Source of the DNA: an uncultured Tateyamaria sp.
Lineage (GTDB): Bacteria; Pseudomonadota; Alphaproteobacteria; Rhodobacterales; Rhodobacteraceae
Length of the DNA stretch: 64,000 bases
Direction of reading: 5' to 3'
Assembly (NCBI RefSeq): GCF_947503385.1
Contig: NZ_CANNDO010000007.1
Span: 1 to 64,000, forward strand
Shown here: in pieces, positions 56,109 through 64,000 of the stretch
How positions within the stretch are numbered: the stretch's first letter is position 1
Layout: each line of letters begins with the position of its first letter
The notes under the pieces: model-generated
Told to the model about the DNA's origin: nothing
The model's input: only the letters and a program-made list of their open reading frames with translations
The model's database searches: none
Made by a program: the position numbers and the translations under genes

Positions 56109-56131
56109 AAGCCCGCGCTAGTGGCGGGCTT
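56109..56131 (-). terminator. Terminator of the BTAD regulator gene
   Basis: AAGCCCGC and GCGGGCTT pair around a 7-base loop, and on the - strand the hairpin is followed by TTTTT (ending 56106). It lies about 25 bases after the regulator stop, separating it from the accessory operon, whose promoter should lie at 56006-56108. Confidence 0.85.
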
Positions 56132-56154
56132 GAAACACGTTTGTTTGCAGGGGC

Positions 56155-57096
56155 TTATTTGGTCGATGCACCATCAGTGCGCAGGGCGTGATCCACATGT
56201 TCCACAAGGCTGCGGGCCTGATTGAGGTTGCCAAGCGCCTTGGCCAGATGATCGGTGAGCGCGCCGGACCGGCCCTTTTGCAGCGGTGCCGCAGGCAGCG
56301 CGGGATCGCGGCGCAGCACCCGTTCGGCTGGCGGCTGGATCGCCACGGACAACAATCCGCGATACATTTGCTGGGTCTCAAAACTGGGTTCCACCCCAAG
56401 CTCATCCTGCAAAAGAGCGGCACAGTCGGTGTACTGGCGGATCGCCATACCCCGATTGCCCGACAGCAGGTAACAGCGCATCAGCGCCCGGTGCGCATGT
56501 TCCCACAAAGGGTCCTGCTGCACGAGGACCTGCGCCCATGAAATCGCCTCGGTCCATTCGGCTTCGGCCATGAAATGCTGCATCAGCCGGTCCGCGATGT
56601 CAGTGTAGCAGGACCGGGCCTGCTCGCGCGCGACCATACACCAATCCCAAGACTGCCCTTCGAACAGGTCACCGCGATAGAGCGTCGCCGCCTCTTGGAG
56701 CATTGCGAGATCATCCGCACCGACGGTACCGTATGGCAGATCCGAGATGCGCGTGACCAGCAAATCAAAATGCATGTGGTCGATGTGCAGATATTTGGAC
56801 GGTTTCAGTGCGACATCCCGCGGTGTCGTTTCAAGATACCAGTCGGGATCAAGCCCGGCTTGGGTAAAGCCTTGTCGAATGCGCCACAAATCGGTGGACA
56901 GCGCGCGCCGCGCCTGCGTGTCGGTACAATCCATGCGCAGGGTTGAGGCGGCTTCGATCCGGCCCAGCCCGCGGCCCAGATGAAAGGCACTGAGAAAGAA
57001 CAATTCGCGCGACTTTTGCGTCTCAAATTCCACGCGCGCGCCCGATCCTCCCGTAATGCACACACGTCCGAACATCGTCACCCGAAGGTTCTTCAT
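56155..57096 (-). CDS. BTAD/SARP-type transcriptional regulator
   Basis: A 313-residue regulator. Residues 1-90 form an OmpR-like winged helix (RVTMFGRVCITGGSGARVEF and RRALSTDLWRIRQ). Residues 95-255 match the bacterial transcriptional activator domain, with YRGDLFEGQSWDWCMVARE, HAHRALMRCYLLSGNRGMA and the closing LGVEPSFETQQMYRGLL. No ATPase domain is present, as in small SARP proteins. It lies just upstream of the accessory operon on the same strand and is a natural candidate to control it, although a terminator separates the two. Confidence 0.8.
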   Translation of the reverse strand: MKNLRVTMFGRVCITGGSGARVEFETQKSRELFFLSAFHLGRGLGRIEAASTLRMDCTDTQARRALSTDLWRIRQGFTQAGLDPDWYLETTPRDVALKPSKYLHIDHMHFDLLVTRISDLPYGTVGADDLAMLQEAATLYRGDLFEGQSWDWCMVAREQARSCYTDIADRLMQHFMAEAEWTEAISWAQVLVQQDPLWEHAHRALMRCYLLSGNRGMAIRQYTDCAALLQDELGVEPSFETQQMYRGLLSVAIQPPAERVLRRDPALPAAPLQKGRSGALTDHLAKALGNLNQARSLVEHVDHALRTDGASTK

Positions 57097-57233
57097 AATC
57101 GTGCTCCCGAAATAAAATCTCTTAAACTACAGGCAAATCGTACCCGCCTCGCGGGAACCTGCCAAGTGTGGGGATCACGAAAACTTTATCACCGGCGGCG
57201 GGACGCCTATCGGTGTTTTGACGCGGACGCGCG

Positions 57234-57623
57234 TCAGGCGCTTGCTGTTTTGGCGGTGGGTGTGGCCGGGCAGATATGGGAAACAAGGTCGGTCAATTCC
57301 TGCAAATCGACAGGTTTCCGCAGGATCAGCCGGGCGTTCCGGCACATGTCAAACAATTCACCCTTTGGAAACAGACCGCTTCCCGTGACATAGATCACAT
57401 GCGCATCGGGCACGGCAAAGGCCGCGTAATTGGCGACATCGGTCGAATAGGAATTGCCGATCATAAGGTCCAGCAATAGGACATCCGGCACCTGACGCTT
57501 GAGATGGGCAATGGCGCTGTCCGGGTCGCCCGCGGGCAAAACCGAATGCCCTGCGTTTTCCAATGCTTCACTGAATGCAAACCGCAAACCTGCGTCGTCT
57601 TCTAGGACCAGTACCTGCGCCAT
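57234..57623 (-). CDS. Stand-alone response regulator receiver
   Basis: A 129-residue single receiver domain. Phosphoacceptor Asp52 is in DVLLLDLMIG, acidic residues E8 D9 D10 lie in VLVLEDDAG, and the conserved Lys is in LILRKPVD. No output domain follows. It probably pairs with the histidine kinase encoded upstream at 57738-58946 on the same strand. Confidence 0.88.
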   Translation of the reverse strand: MAQVLVLEDDAGLRFAFSEALENAGHSVLPAGDPDSAIAHLKRQVPDVLLLDLMIGNSYSTDVANYAAFAVPDAHVIYVTGSGLFPKGELFDMCRNARLILRKPVDLQELTDLVSHICPATPTAKTASA

Positions 57624-57737
57624 CTTGAACCTCGCTCAGCGTATCGGCAGCCATATGCGCGAGACGTTAAATTATGGCTAATGTAACTGGCAAGGCGTTC
57701 GGAACGGTTTCTTTTTGTTAACTCAGGTTGACAGGTC

Positions 57738-58946
57738 CTAAACCTTTAGAATTGTCGGAAATGTGATCTTAAATGTTGCACCGGACTGCCCGTCCGACAC
57801 CGCCGATATGTCCCAATTGTGCCTGCGACAGATCTCGGCGCAGGTGGCCAATCCCAGACCGGAGCCCTGCACATTTGATTTGAGTCGGGTGAACGGCGTG
57901 AAAATGGCGCGGTTTTGATCCGGCGCAAAGCCGGTGCCCGTGTCGGATATCCGCAGCACCGCGCTGGTGCCAGTCACTTCGGTGGTCAGTGTGATGCGCA
58001 GCGGGCGGTCGGCATGACCGTGTTTCAGTGCATTTGACACGATATTGCCCAGCAGAATGTGCAGCATCGTCGGTTCGGCCATCAGATCGAATTTCGGGCC
58101 GGACAGCGCGATGTCCTCTGCATTGTCGCGCAAGGCGGGGTCGAGCAGATCAAGAACGCTTTGTACCGTATCGTTCAGGTGGATTTGGCGCATTTCCATC
58201 GGGGCCGCCGAAGATTGCGCATGGGCCATCAGCTTGGTTGTCAGCGCATCCATCTGAACCACCGCACCCTGCATATGTTTCAGGTAGGGTTCTGCTTCGG
58301 GCGGCAAATCGTTTTCAAACTTGGCACAGAACAGCTCAAGCAGCCCGCTCAGCGCGTTGATCGGGGTTTTCAGGTCATGGCTGGCGGCATTGGCAAAGGT
58401 TTCCATCGACATGACGGAATTCTGCAAGGTGCTGATATGCGCCTCAAGGTGGAGACCCCGGTTCGATTCCTGTTCCCGCATCATGTTCGCGGTCTGCAAT
58501 GCGGTGGCGCTGGCGCGCAAATGGTCCTGAGACAACATATAGAGTTGTCGGCGCACCCCCTTGATCCGCATCAGCGACAGGTGAAAGGTCACGTCCTTGG
58601 GCACGTCGACCCGGTGGGGGTTGTTCATCGGCAGCGTGATCAGTCCGGAGGAAATCGCATTGCGCAACGCGCGCCGCAGGTCGGGTTCGTCCAGATGGGT
58701 CAACTGCCAAAAGGCGATCCCTTCGAGGCCTGTGTCGTGCTGCGCGTCCTGATGCGGATAAAGCCGCCCGGCACGCCGCGTGTGCAGCACGATCCGGGCC
58801 GCGTCATCCAAAAGAAACGCGGCACTGGGCATCGCCACAAAAGCCGCGCGCGCGACCTTTGCTTCGTAGAGCAACGAGTGTTCGGGCGCCTCCTCGGCGG
58901 CGCCGACACCGGAGCGGGCCGTGTCAGGCGACACTGGCTTTGGCAC
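57738..58946 (-). CDS. Sensor histidine kinase, soluble
   Basis: A 402-residue kinase with no membrane helix. Residues 35-145 are PAS-like. The phosphoacceptor His190 is in AASHDLKTPINAL, the N box is NIVSNALKHG, G1 is DTGTGFAPD and G2 is GSGLGLA. The GTG start at 58946 lies 23 bases inside the CheB-CheR gene, implying coupling. It would phosphorylate one of the neighbouring receivers. Confidence 0.9.
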   Translation of the reverse strand: MPKPVSPDTARSGVGAAEEAPEHSLLYEAKVARAAFVAMPSAAFLLDDAARIVLHTRRAGRLYPHQDAQHDTGLEGIAFWQLTHLDEPDLRRALRNAISSGLITLPMNNPHRVDVPKDVTFHLSLMRIKGVRRQLYMLSQDHLRASATALQTANMMREQESNRGLHLEAHISTLQNSVMSMETFANAASHDLKTPINALSGLLELFCAKFENDLPPEAEPYLKHMQGAVVQMDALTTKLMAHAQSSAAPMEMRQIHLNDTVQSVLDLLDPALRDNAEDIALSGPKFDLMAEPTMLHILLGNIVSNALKHGHADRPLRITLTTEVTGTSAVLRISDTGTGFAPDQNRAIFTPFTRLKSNVQGSGLGLATCAEICRRHNWDISAVSDGQSGATFKITFPTILKV

Positions 58947-61900
58947 CGTTCAGAATGCGCAGGCTGCCGAACACATGGCTGACCTTTCCATTTGCGCCGT
59001 GCCGGGCCTGTCCGCGACACTCGCAGTGAATGCTGCTGCCGTCTCGCCGCGTGACCTCGGTTTTGGTCACAAATGCCTTGCCATGCTCCAATGTGCCCTG
59101 GATCAGTTCCTGAATGCGCTGGCGATCCCCATCCGCGATCCGGCGCAACAGGTGTTCGACCGACGGCGTGGCAGAGTTGGTGCTGTCCCCAAGGATGTCA
59201 TACATCACACTGTTCCAGCTTGGGTCGTAATTTTCGACATCAATGGAATAGACGCCGATCCCCATATCTTCCTGAAGCGCCTCGATGCTTTCGCGCAGGT
59301 TCTGGTTGCGCAACTGCGTCGCCACATCCCAGACAACGCCGATCATCTGGATCGGCTCATTGAGCGAATCCCGCACCAGCGTGATCATTCCGCGCACCCG
59401 CGTGATATGGCCGCCCTCGCCAAAGACCCGGCACTCGTAGTCGAGCGTGCCGCCGTCCTGCAACAGATCCTCCATCTCGGCCAGATGCGTGACGCGGTCC
59501 TCGGGGTGTAGCCGTGCGTGCGCCTCGTCCCAAGAGGGGGCAGGCCCGTCGGCGGGCATCCCGTGCAGCTTGTACATCCCCGGCGACCAGAACAGCTCTT
59601 TGCTGTCGAGGTTGTAGGTCCAGTGCGCCACATGGCTGAGTTCGCTGATCATCGACACAATCCGCGCCAGCGGTTCATTGTCGTATTGGGTGATCGTGAT
59701 CGACAGGCCGATGAGCTTTTTGTGGTGATCGTGCACAGGCGACAACATCATCGTATAATGCTTGCCCTCCGACAGGATCGGCACCCGGCGCGTTTCCTGC
59801 ACCCGCAGCACCGTATTGGCCAGCGGCGCCAGCGCAGGGAAGCCTGCGGGCAGGCTGCACTGGCTGAGGTGCACGCCGGTGGGCGGCAGGTCGACCAGCC
59901 CAAAGAAGTCGAGCGCAACGCGGCTCATCCGGCGCAGCATCAACGCCTGATCCGCCAATGCGATGGCATAAGGCGCCGAAGACAATGTCGCCTCAAGCTC
60001 GGAGGCCAGTGCCTGACGTTCGGCAGAACTGATCTGTAGCTCTTCGTTGACGGTCAGCAATTCCTCGTTGGTGGATTGCAGTTCTTCGTTCGAGGTTTCC
60101 AGCTCTTCGTTGGTGGCCTGGAATTCCTCGTTGGTGGATTGCAGTTCTTCGTTGGCGGACTGCATCTCTTCGTTGGCGGTCTGTAGTTCTTCGATGGTCT
60201 GTTGCAACGCCTCTTGGGTGGACCGAATCTCAAGCTCCATCCGTTCGATATAGGCGCGCTGTTCTTCGTCGGTGATGTCGCCGAGATTGGTTTCGACCTG
60301 TTCTTCGAACTTGGTATCGACGGAGACAAGGCAGTGCATCTCACCGCCTTTGAAATTGTGGAACGGATACACGTTCAGCTGGATACGGTTGCCCACCGGG
60401 GTCGCCACCGAATGCCAGCGGCCCATGCGTCGTTCTTCGTTGCGCATGGCCACCGCGATGAGGCTGGTGGCCTCTGATCGCAACGGTTCGATCAACATCT
60501 TGAGGTTCAGCGAGGTCGACATGCCCGCGCGGATTTCCATGAACGGGCTCAGGTCGCCCAGCACCTCGATGATGGTGCCGTTGCGGGTGGTGATAAAACC
60601 ATTGGGCGCCACCACGCGCGCCAGCGACAGATCGGCCTGCGCGTTGGGATCATTGGCAGAGGTCGTTTTGCCGCCCAGACCGGATTTGCGCCGCGTGCGG
60701 TGGAACATGCCTGTGCCGGGCTCGATCGACAACTCTCCCGAGATGCCGCGCCGTTTGCCAAACACTTTGTCCGCGCCCTGCCGCGCCTCAAAGAATACGG
60801 CCATCTCGCCCACGGTTTCGGACGTGCCCAGAAACAGCAGCCCGGTCGAGCTCAGCGCATAGTGCAACCGGCTCAGAACGCGCTCTTGCAGCGACAGGTT
60901 GAAGTAGATCAGCAGGTTGCGGATGCTCACCAGATCCACGTTGATAAAGGGCGGGTCCTGGAACACGTTGTGATGCGAAAACAGCGTCACGGCGCGCAAC
61001 TCGGGGCGCACTGTGATGTCGGTTTCACCCATCACAAAGTAATCGGGCAGCAATTCCGGCGGGATATCCTGCGCCGCCGTGATCGGATAGACCCCGCGCC
61101 GTGCCACTTCGATGGCGTTCTGGTCGATATCCGTGGCAAAGATTTGCACGTTACGCTTGGCCAGTGCGCTGATACCGCCAAGGATTTCGGCAATGATAAT
61201 CGCGACGGAATAGGCCTCTTCTCCGGTGGCGCAGCCCACAATCCAGATGCGGATGGGGCCGGTGGTCCGGTTGTCGAACGTTTCTTTCAGTTCGGATTTC
61301 AGATGCTCGAACTGGTAGGGATCGCGGAAGAAACGGGTGACCGAAATCAGAAGGTCCCGGTGCAGCGCGTCCACTTCGTCGGCATTGGCGCGGCAGTAGT
61401 CCACATAGGCATCGTATGTGTCGATCCCCAGCGCTGTCATACGCCGTGCCACGCGGCGGTTCAGGGTGTTTTCCTTGTAGTCCCGGAAATCCACCTGCGT
61501 GCGGGCCAGCAGGATGCCAAACAGATCGCCCAGCGGGCTGGGCGTGTCCATCAGGTCGCGCAGCCCGTCGAAATTGCGGGGCCGGGCGAGGATTTTTTCC
61601 AGATGCGTGCCGATTTGCTCGGGCGACAGGGTCAGGTCGATGCAACCGGTTTCAATGGCCGAGGTGGGCATACCATCATACTTGGCCGTTGCCGGTTCTT
61701 GCGCGATGGTGATGCCGCCCGCCTCGCGGATGGATTGCGAGCCATAGCTGCCGTCCGAACCCGTCCCGGACAACACAATGCCCACACAGTTTTCACCGCA
61801 CACTTCGGCGATGCTTTTGAACAGGCGGTCGGCAGAGGGTTTGGGCGTGGCCGGGTGGCCGGACGGGTTGCGCAGGCGCAACATGCCACGCTCATAGACG

Positions 61901-62220
61901 ACGTCCGTGTTGGGCGGCGTCACGTAAATTGCATTTGGCTCCGCCACCGTTTCGCTTTTGAGCTCGAACACCGGCAGCTTTGTCTCGCGCGAGATCAGCG
62001 TGGACAGAACGCTCTTGTGCGTGGGCGACATGTGCAGTGCGATTACGTATACGGCGGATGCGTTCGCGGGCAGGTTCTGCGCCAAGAGCGAGACTGCCTC
62101 CAACCCGCCTGCCGAGGCGGCAATCCCTACGATATATGGGTCCCTGAGTGTTTCAGACGTCTTTTCGGTCTGGTCTTCTTCAGCGTCGATCGGTTTCTCC
62201 GATCCTGACTCTTCCGTCAT
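58924..62220 (-). CDS. CheB-CheR-PAS fusion protein
   Basis: A 1098-residue fusion. Residues 28-215 are a CheB methylesterase domain with Ser36 in GIAASAGGLEAV, His in ALHMSPTHK and Asp in GTGSDGSYG. Residues 225-490 are a CheR methyltransferase with the SAM motif GCATGEEAYS near 328. Residues 665-725 form a coiled coil of repeated NEEL units. Two PAS-like domains follow to about 1090. It lacks a CheB receiver domain. Such proteins often regulate kinases rather than chemoreceptors. It overlaps the kinase gene downstream by 23 bases. Confidence 0.93.
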   Translation of the reverse strand: MTEESGSEKPIDAEEDQTEKTSETLRDPYIVGIAASAGGLEAVSLLAQNLPANASAVYVIALHMSPTHKSVLSTLISRETKLPVFELKSETVAEPNAIYVTPPNTDVVYERGMLRLRNPSGHPATPKPSADRLFKSIAEVCGENCVGIVLSGTGSDGSYGSQSIREAGGITIAQEPATAKYDGMPTSAIETGCIDLTLSPEQIGTHLEKILARPRNFDGLRDLMDTPSPLGDLFGILLARTQVDFRDYKENTLNRRVARRMTALGIDTYDAYVDYCRANADEVDALHRDLLISVTRFFRDPYQFEHLKSELKETFDNRTTGPIRIWIVGCATGEEAYSVAIIIAEILGGISALAKRNVQIFATDIDQNAIEVARRGVYPITAAQDIPPELLPDYFVMGETDITVRPELRAVTLFSHHNVFQDPPFINVDLVSIRNLLIYFNLSLQERVLSRLHYALSSTGLLFLGTSETVGEMAVFFEARQGADKVFGKRRGISGELSIEPGTGMFHRTRRKSGLGGKTTSANDPNAQADLSLARVVAPNGFITTRNGTIIEVLGDLSPFMEIRAGMSTSLNLKMLIEPLRSEATSLIAVAMRNEERRMGRWHSVATPVGNRIQLNVYPFHNFKGGEMHCLVSVDTKFEEQVETNLGDITDEEQRAYIERMELEIRSTQEALQQTIEELQTANEEMQSANEELQSTNEEFQATNEELETSNEELQSTNEELLTVNEELQISSAERQALASELEATLSSAPYAIALADQALMLRRMSRVALDFFGLVDLPPTGVHLSQCSLPAGFPALAPLANTVLRVQETRRVPILSEGKHYTMMLSPVHDHHKKLIGLSITITQYDNEPLARIVSMISELSHVAHWTYNLDSKELFWSPGMYKLHGMPADGPAPSWDEAHARLHPEDRVTHLAEMEDLLQDGGTLDYECRVFGEGGHITRVRGMITLVRDSLNEPIQMIGVVWDVATQLRNQNLRESIEALQEDMGIGVYSIDVENYDPSWNSVMYDILGDSTNSATPSVEHLLRRIADGDRQRIQELIQGTLEHGKAFVTKTEVTRRDGSSIHCECRGQARHGANGKVSHVFGSLRILNGAKASVA

Positions 62221-62235
62221 ATTTTGAATTACCTG

Positions 62236-62622
62236 TTAGGCGGCGCAATATTGGTCGATGAGGGATAACAAGGTCCCCGGCGATACAGGTTTGGGCGTGA
62301 AACCATTCATGCCCAGTTCAGCAACGCGGGACGAATTGTGATAGGTGACATCCGCGGTGACGGCAATGATGGGCACCTTGCTTGGAGGATCCTGAACCTC
62401 GTTGCGGATTTTCAGAGTTGCGTCGATGCCGGACATGACCGGCATGTGCAAGTCCATCAACACCAGTCCGAACTCGCCCGGTTGCTTTTCCAGCAACTTG
62501 CACCCTTCGTCGCCGTTTGATGCGATTTCGACCTCAACGCCCAGACCAGAGATGATCTCGCGCATCATAAAGCGCGTAAACTCATCATCCTCGATCAGCA
62601 GCACTTTGTGCATATACGTCAT
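62236..62622 (-). CDS. Receiver-domain response regulator
   Basis: A 128-residue receiver. Asp57 is in LVLMDLHMPVMSGID, the acidic pair is in LLIEDDEF, and the Lys is in GFTPKPVSP. The ATG at 62622 overlaps the kinase stop as ATGA; MHKVLLIED three codons later is an alternative. Coupled translation with the kinase at 62619-64000 suggests a cognate pair. Confidence 0.9.
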   Translation of the reverse strand: MTYMHKVLLIEDDEFTRFMMREIISGLGVEVEIASNGDEGCKLLEKQPGEFGLVLMDLHMPVMSGIDATLKIRNEVQDPPSKVPIIAVTADVTYHNSSRVAELGMNGFTPKPVSPGTLLSLIDQYCAA

Positions 62623-64000
62623 GTCGGGAGGTCCACCAAGGCCACGTTTTCCAACCTTAACAAGAAAACGGTGGTAAAACCATCCCTGATCCGGTCATCG
62701 AGAGTGAGTGTCGCACCCATCAGTCGGGCCAGCTCGCTACAGATGGCAAGGCCAAGACCAGACCCGCCATGGGCGCGCAGCATTCCGGAATCCGCTTGGG
62801 TAAATCGTTCGAAAATGCGCGCACGGGCGTCCTCCGGAATGCCGTTTCCTGTGTCACTGACACGTATGTCAATTGCGGGATTGCCATCTGAGGTAGCATT
62901 TTTTATCGCAATGTCCACCTCTCCGGCATCGGTAAACTTGATTGCGTTGTCCACGAGGTTCGAAACGATCTGCGTGACGTGCGAGGCATCCATGTTGATC
63001 AGGGGCGGCAGGTCGCGCGCCACGTCCAGCGTGATCTTGATGTTCTTGTCGCGCATGTGGCGCATACCCTCGGCGCTTTGATGCCAGTCCTTGGCAAGGC
63101 TGTGGATATCGGTTGGCGTCATTTTGATTTCAACCGCGTCAGCTTCGATGCGCGACATATCCAGCGAGTTGTTCATCAGGCTCATCAGTTGATGCGACGC
63201 CTTGGTCGCCGTTTCGGCATAGACGCGCGGTTTGTCGTCAATATCCTTGTAGGTCGCGATCAGGTGCAGGAACCCCATGATCGCGTTCAGCGGCGTGCGG
63301 ATCTCATGGCTCATTGTGGCGAGGAATTGCGAGCGTATGGACAGCGCCTGCCGCGCCTCCGCCTCTGCCTGTTTGCGGTCGATGATTTCGTTGCCAAGCG
63401 CATCCATCTGCTCGCGGGTGCGGCATTCAAAGCGGTCAATCGCGTCCACAATACGGTCAAGATCATCGGTCTTTTCGCTGCCTGCACGGTCCAGCCGCAA
63501 CGCGTTGGTGTTGTCGGCGTTGGTATTGTCCACGTGATCCGCGATCTTGCGCAGATGCCGCGACACCATGTGACCGACCAGAAACAGCAGGGCGATTGCC
63601 GCGATATAGGCCTTGGCCAGATTGGTGAGGAACGTGGTCCAGAATTCGGCCCAGACCCGTGCACGCACCGCATCCAGCGACAGCCGCACATCCAGCACGC
63701 CGACCAGTTCGCTGCGGTTGTTGTCGAGCTTGTGCACCAGTTCGTAGACACGCTGATCGTCGGGCGTTGCGGCTTGCTCGTCAGGGTCGCCGCGCGTCCA
63801 GCTTTGCCCGGTGGAGGATTGCAACTCCACAAACGCGATATTGGGATCCGCCGCCAATCCGTCCAGAATGACATCGACCTGATCAAAGTTGAACGTCCAC
63901 ACCGCCTGTTCGAGCGGGCTGGCAAGCGTGTCTTCGATCCGGCTCAGCACGAGCGTCGCGTCCGTACGCTGCCGGAAGTAGCTCGCGCCCAACTGGGCGC
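62619..64000 (-). CDS. Membrane sensor histidine kinase, cut by window end
   Basis: At least 457 residues with the frame open to the window edge, so the N-terminus, presumably with the first membrane helix, is missing. A periplasmic sensor region is followed by a membrane helix (AYIAAIALLFLVGHMV) and a HAMP-like linker. The His box is FLATMSHEIRTPLNAIMG, the N box is NLVDNAIKFTDAG, then DTGNGIPED and GGSGLGLAICSELARLMG. It overlaps the receiver gene downstream by four bases. Confidence 0.9.
   Translation of the reverse strand, partial: AQLGASYFRQRTDATLVLSRIEDTLASPLEQAVWTFNFDQVDVILDGLAADPNIAFVELQSSTGQSWTRGDPDEQAATPDDQRVYELVHKLDNNRSELVGVLDVRLSLDAVRARVWAEFWTTFLTNLAKAYIAAIALLFLVGHMVSRHLRKIADHVDNTNADNTNALRLDRAGSEKTDDLDRIVDAIDRFECRTREQMDALGNEIIDRKQAEAEARQALSIRSQFLATMSHEIRTPLNAIMGFLHLIATYKDIDDKPRVYAETATKASHQLMSLMNNSLDMSRIEADAVEIKMTPTDIHSLAKDWHQSAEGMRHMRDKNIKITLDVARDLPPLINMDASHVTQIVSNLVDNAIKFTDAGEVDIAIKNATSDGNPAIDIRVSDTGNGIPEDARARIFERFTQADSGMLRAHGGSGLGLAICSELARLMGATLTLDDRIRDGFTTVFLLRLENVALVDLPT

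Noticed and set aside
41212-57100. Integrated element flanked by tRNA-end direct repeats
   Set aside because: I found no second copy of the tRNA-Leu 3' end and no integrase gene, so an integrated element cannot be claimed.

Overview
The window looks like a chromosomal segment of a marine alphaproteobacterium of the Rhodobacterales (Roseobacter group). The evidence is GC-rich coding DNA, a glnB-glnA operon, a ccmABCDG cluster, orphan FliG, DUF6455 and DUF6314-type proteins, dispersed Rhodobacteraceae-style terminator repeats, and a DMSP lyase of the DddP family with every known metal and catalytic residue in place.

Region by region: positions 1-1163 hold no gene I can support. From 1164 to 15358 lies housekeeping DNA on the + strand (TPR membrane protein, BamB-like lipoprotein, Der GTPase, yajC-secD-secF, TauE-like permease, Mth938-like protein, cytochrome c maturation ccmA-B-C-D-G), interrupted by a - strand block (membrane protein, serS, pentapeptide protein). 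From 15519 to 30622 come acnA, a DUF1223 protein, an LpxL-like acyltransferase, an EamA transporter, orphan fliG, small secreted proteins, purB, bioY, a hydrolase-OsmC fusion, a GGDEF/EAL protein and a highly charged coiled-coil protein. From 30957 to 41296 come dddP, an S41-like protein, a heme-dependent N-demethylase-like protein, a lytic transglycosylase, glnA/glnB, a bifunctional nnr gene split by an apparent +1 frameshift, a Hint-domain protein and tRNA-Leu(UAG).

From 41523 to 56005 there is one long - strand accessory operon of 13 genes. Almost all are joined by ATGA, GTGA or TGATG overlaps and none has a signal peptide. It encodes four paralogous proteins (called A1-A4 here) whose layout resembles DUF2589, a large acidic protein and a smaller relative of its C-terminal half, a subtilisin-like protease with an intact triad, a tandem-duplicated permuted papain-like (YiiX/NlpC-P60 type) protein, a possible lysozyme-superfamily protein that seems to lack its catalytic Glu, and several small unknowns. 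It ends in a strong terminator next to tRNA-Leu. This is the best candidate for an undescribed system: a cytoplasmic multi-protein assembly with built-in peptidases. A BTAD/SARP-type regulator lies just upstream on the same strand.

From 57234 to the window edge are signalling genes: an orphan receiver, a histidine kinase, a CheB-CheR-PAS fusion, a second receiver and a sensor kinase cut by the window end. They form a two-component/chemotaxis-like module with no chemoreceptor gene in view.
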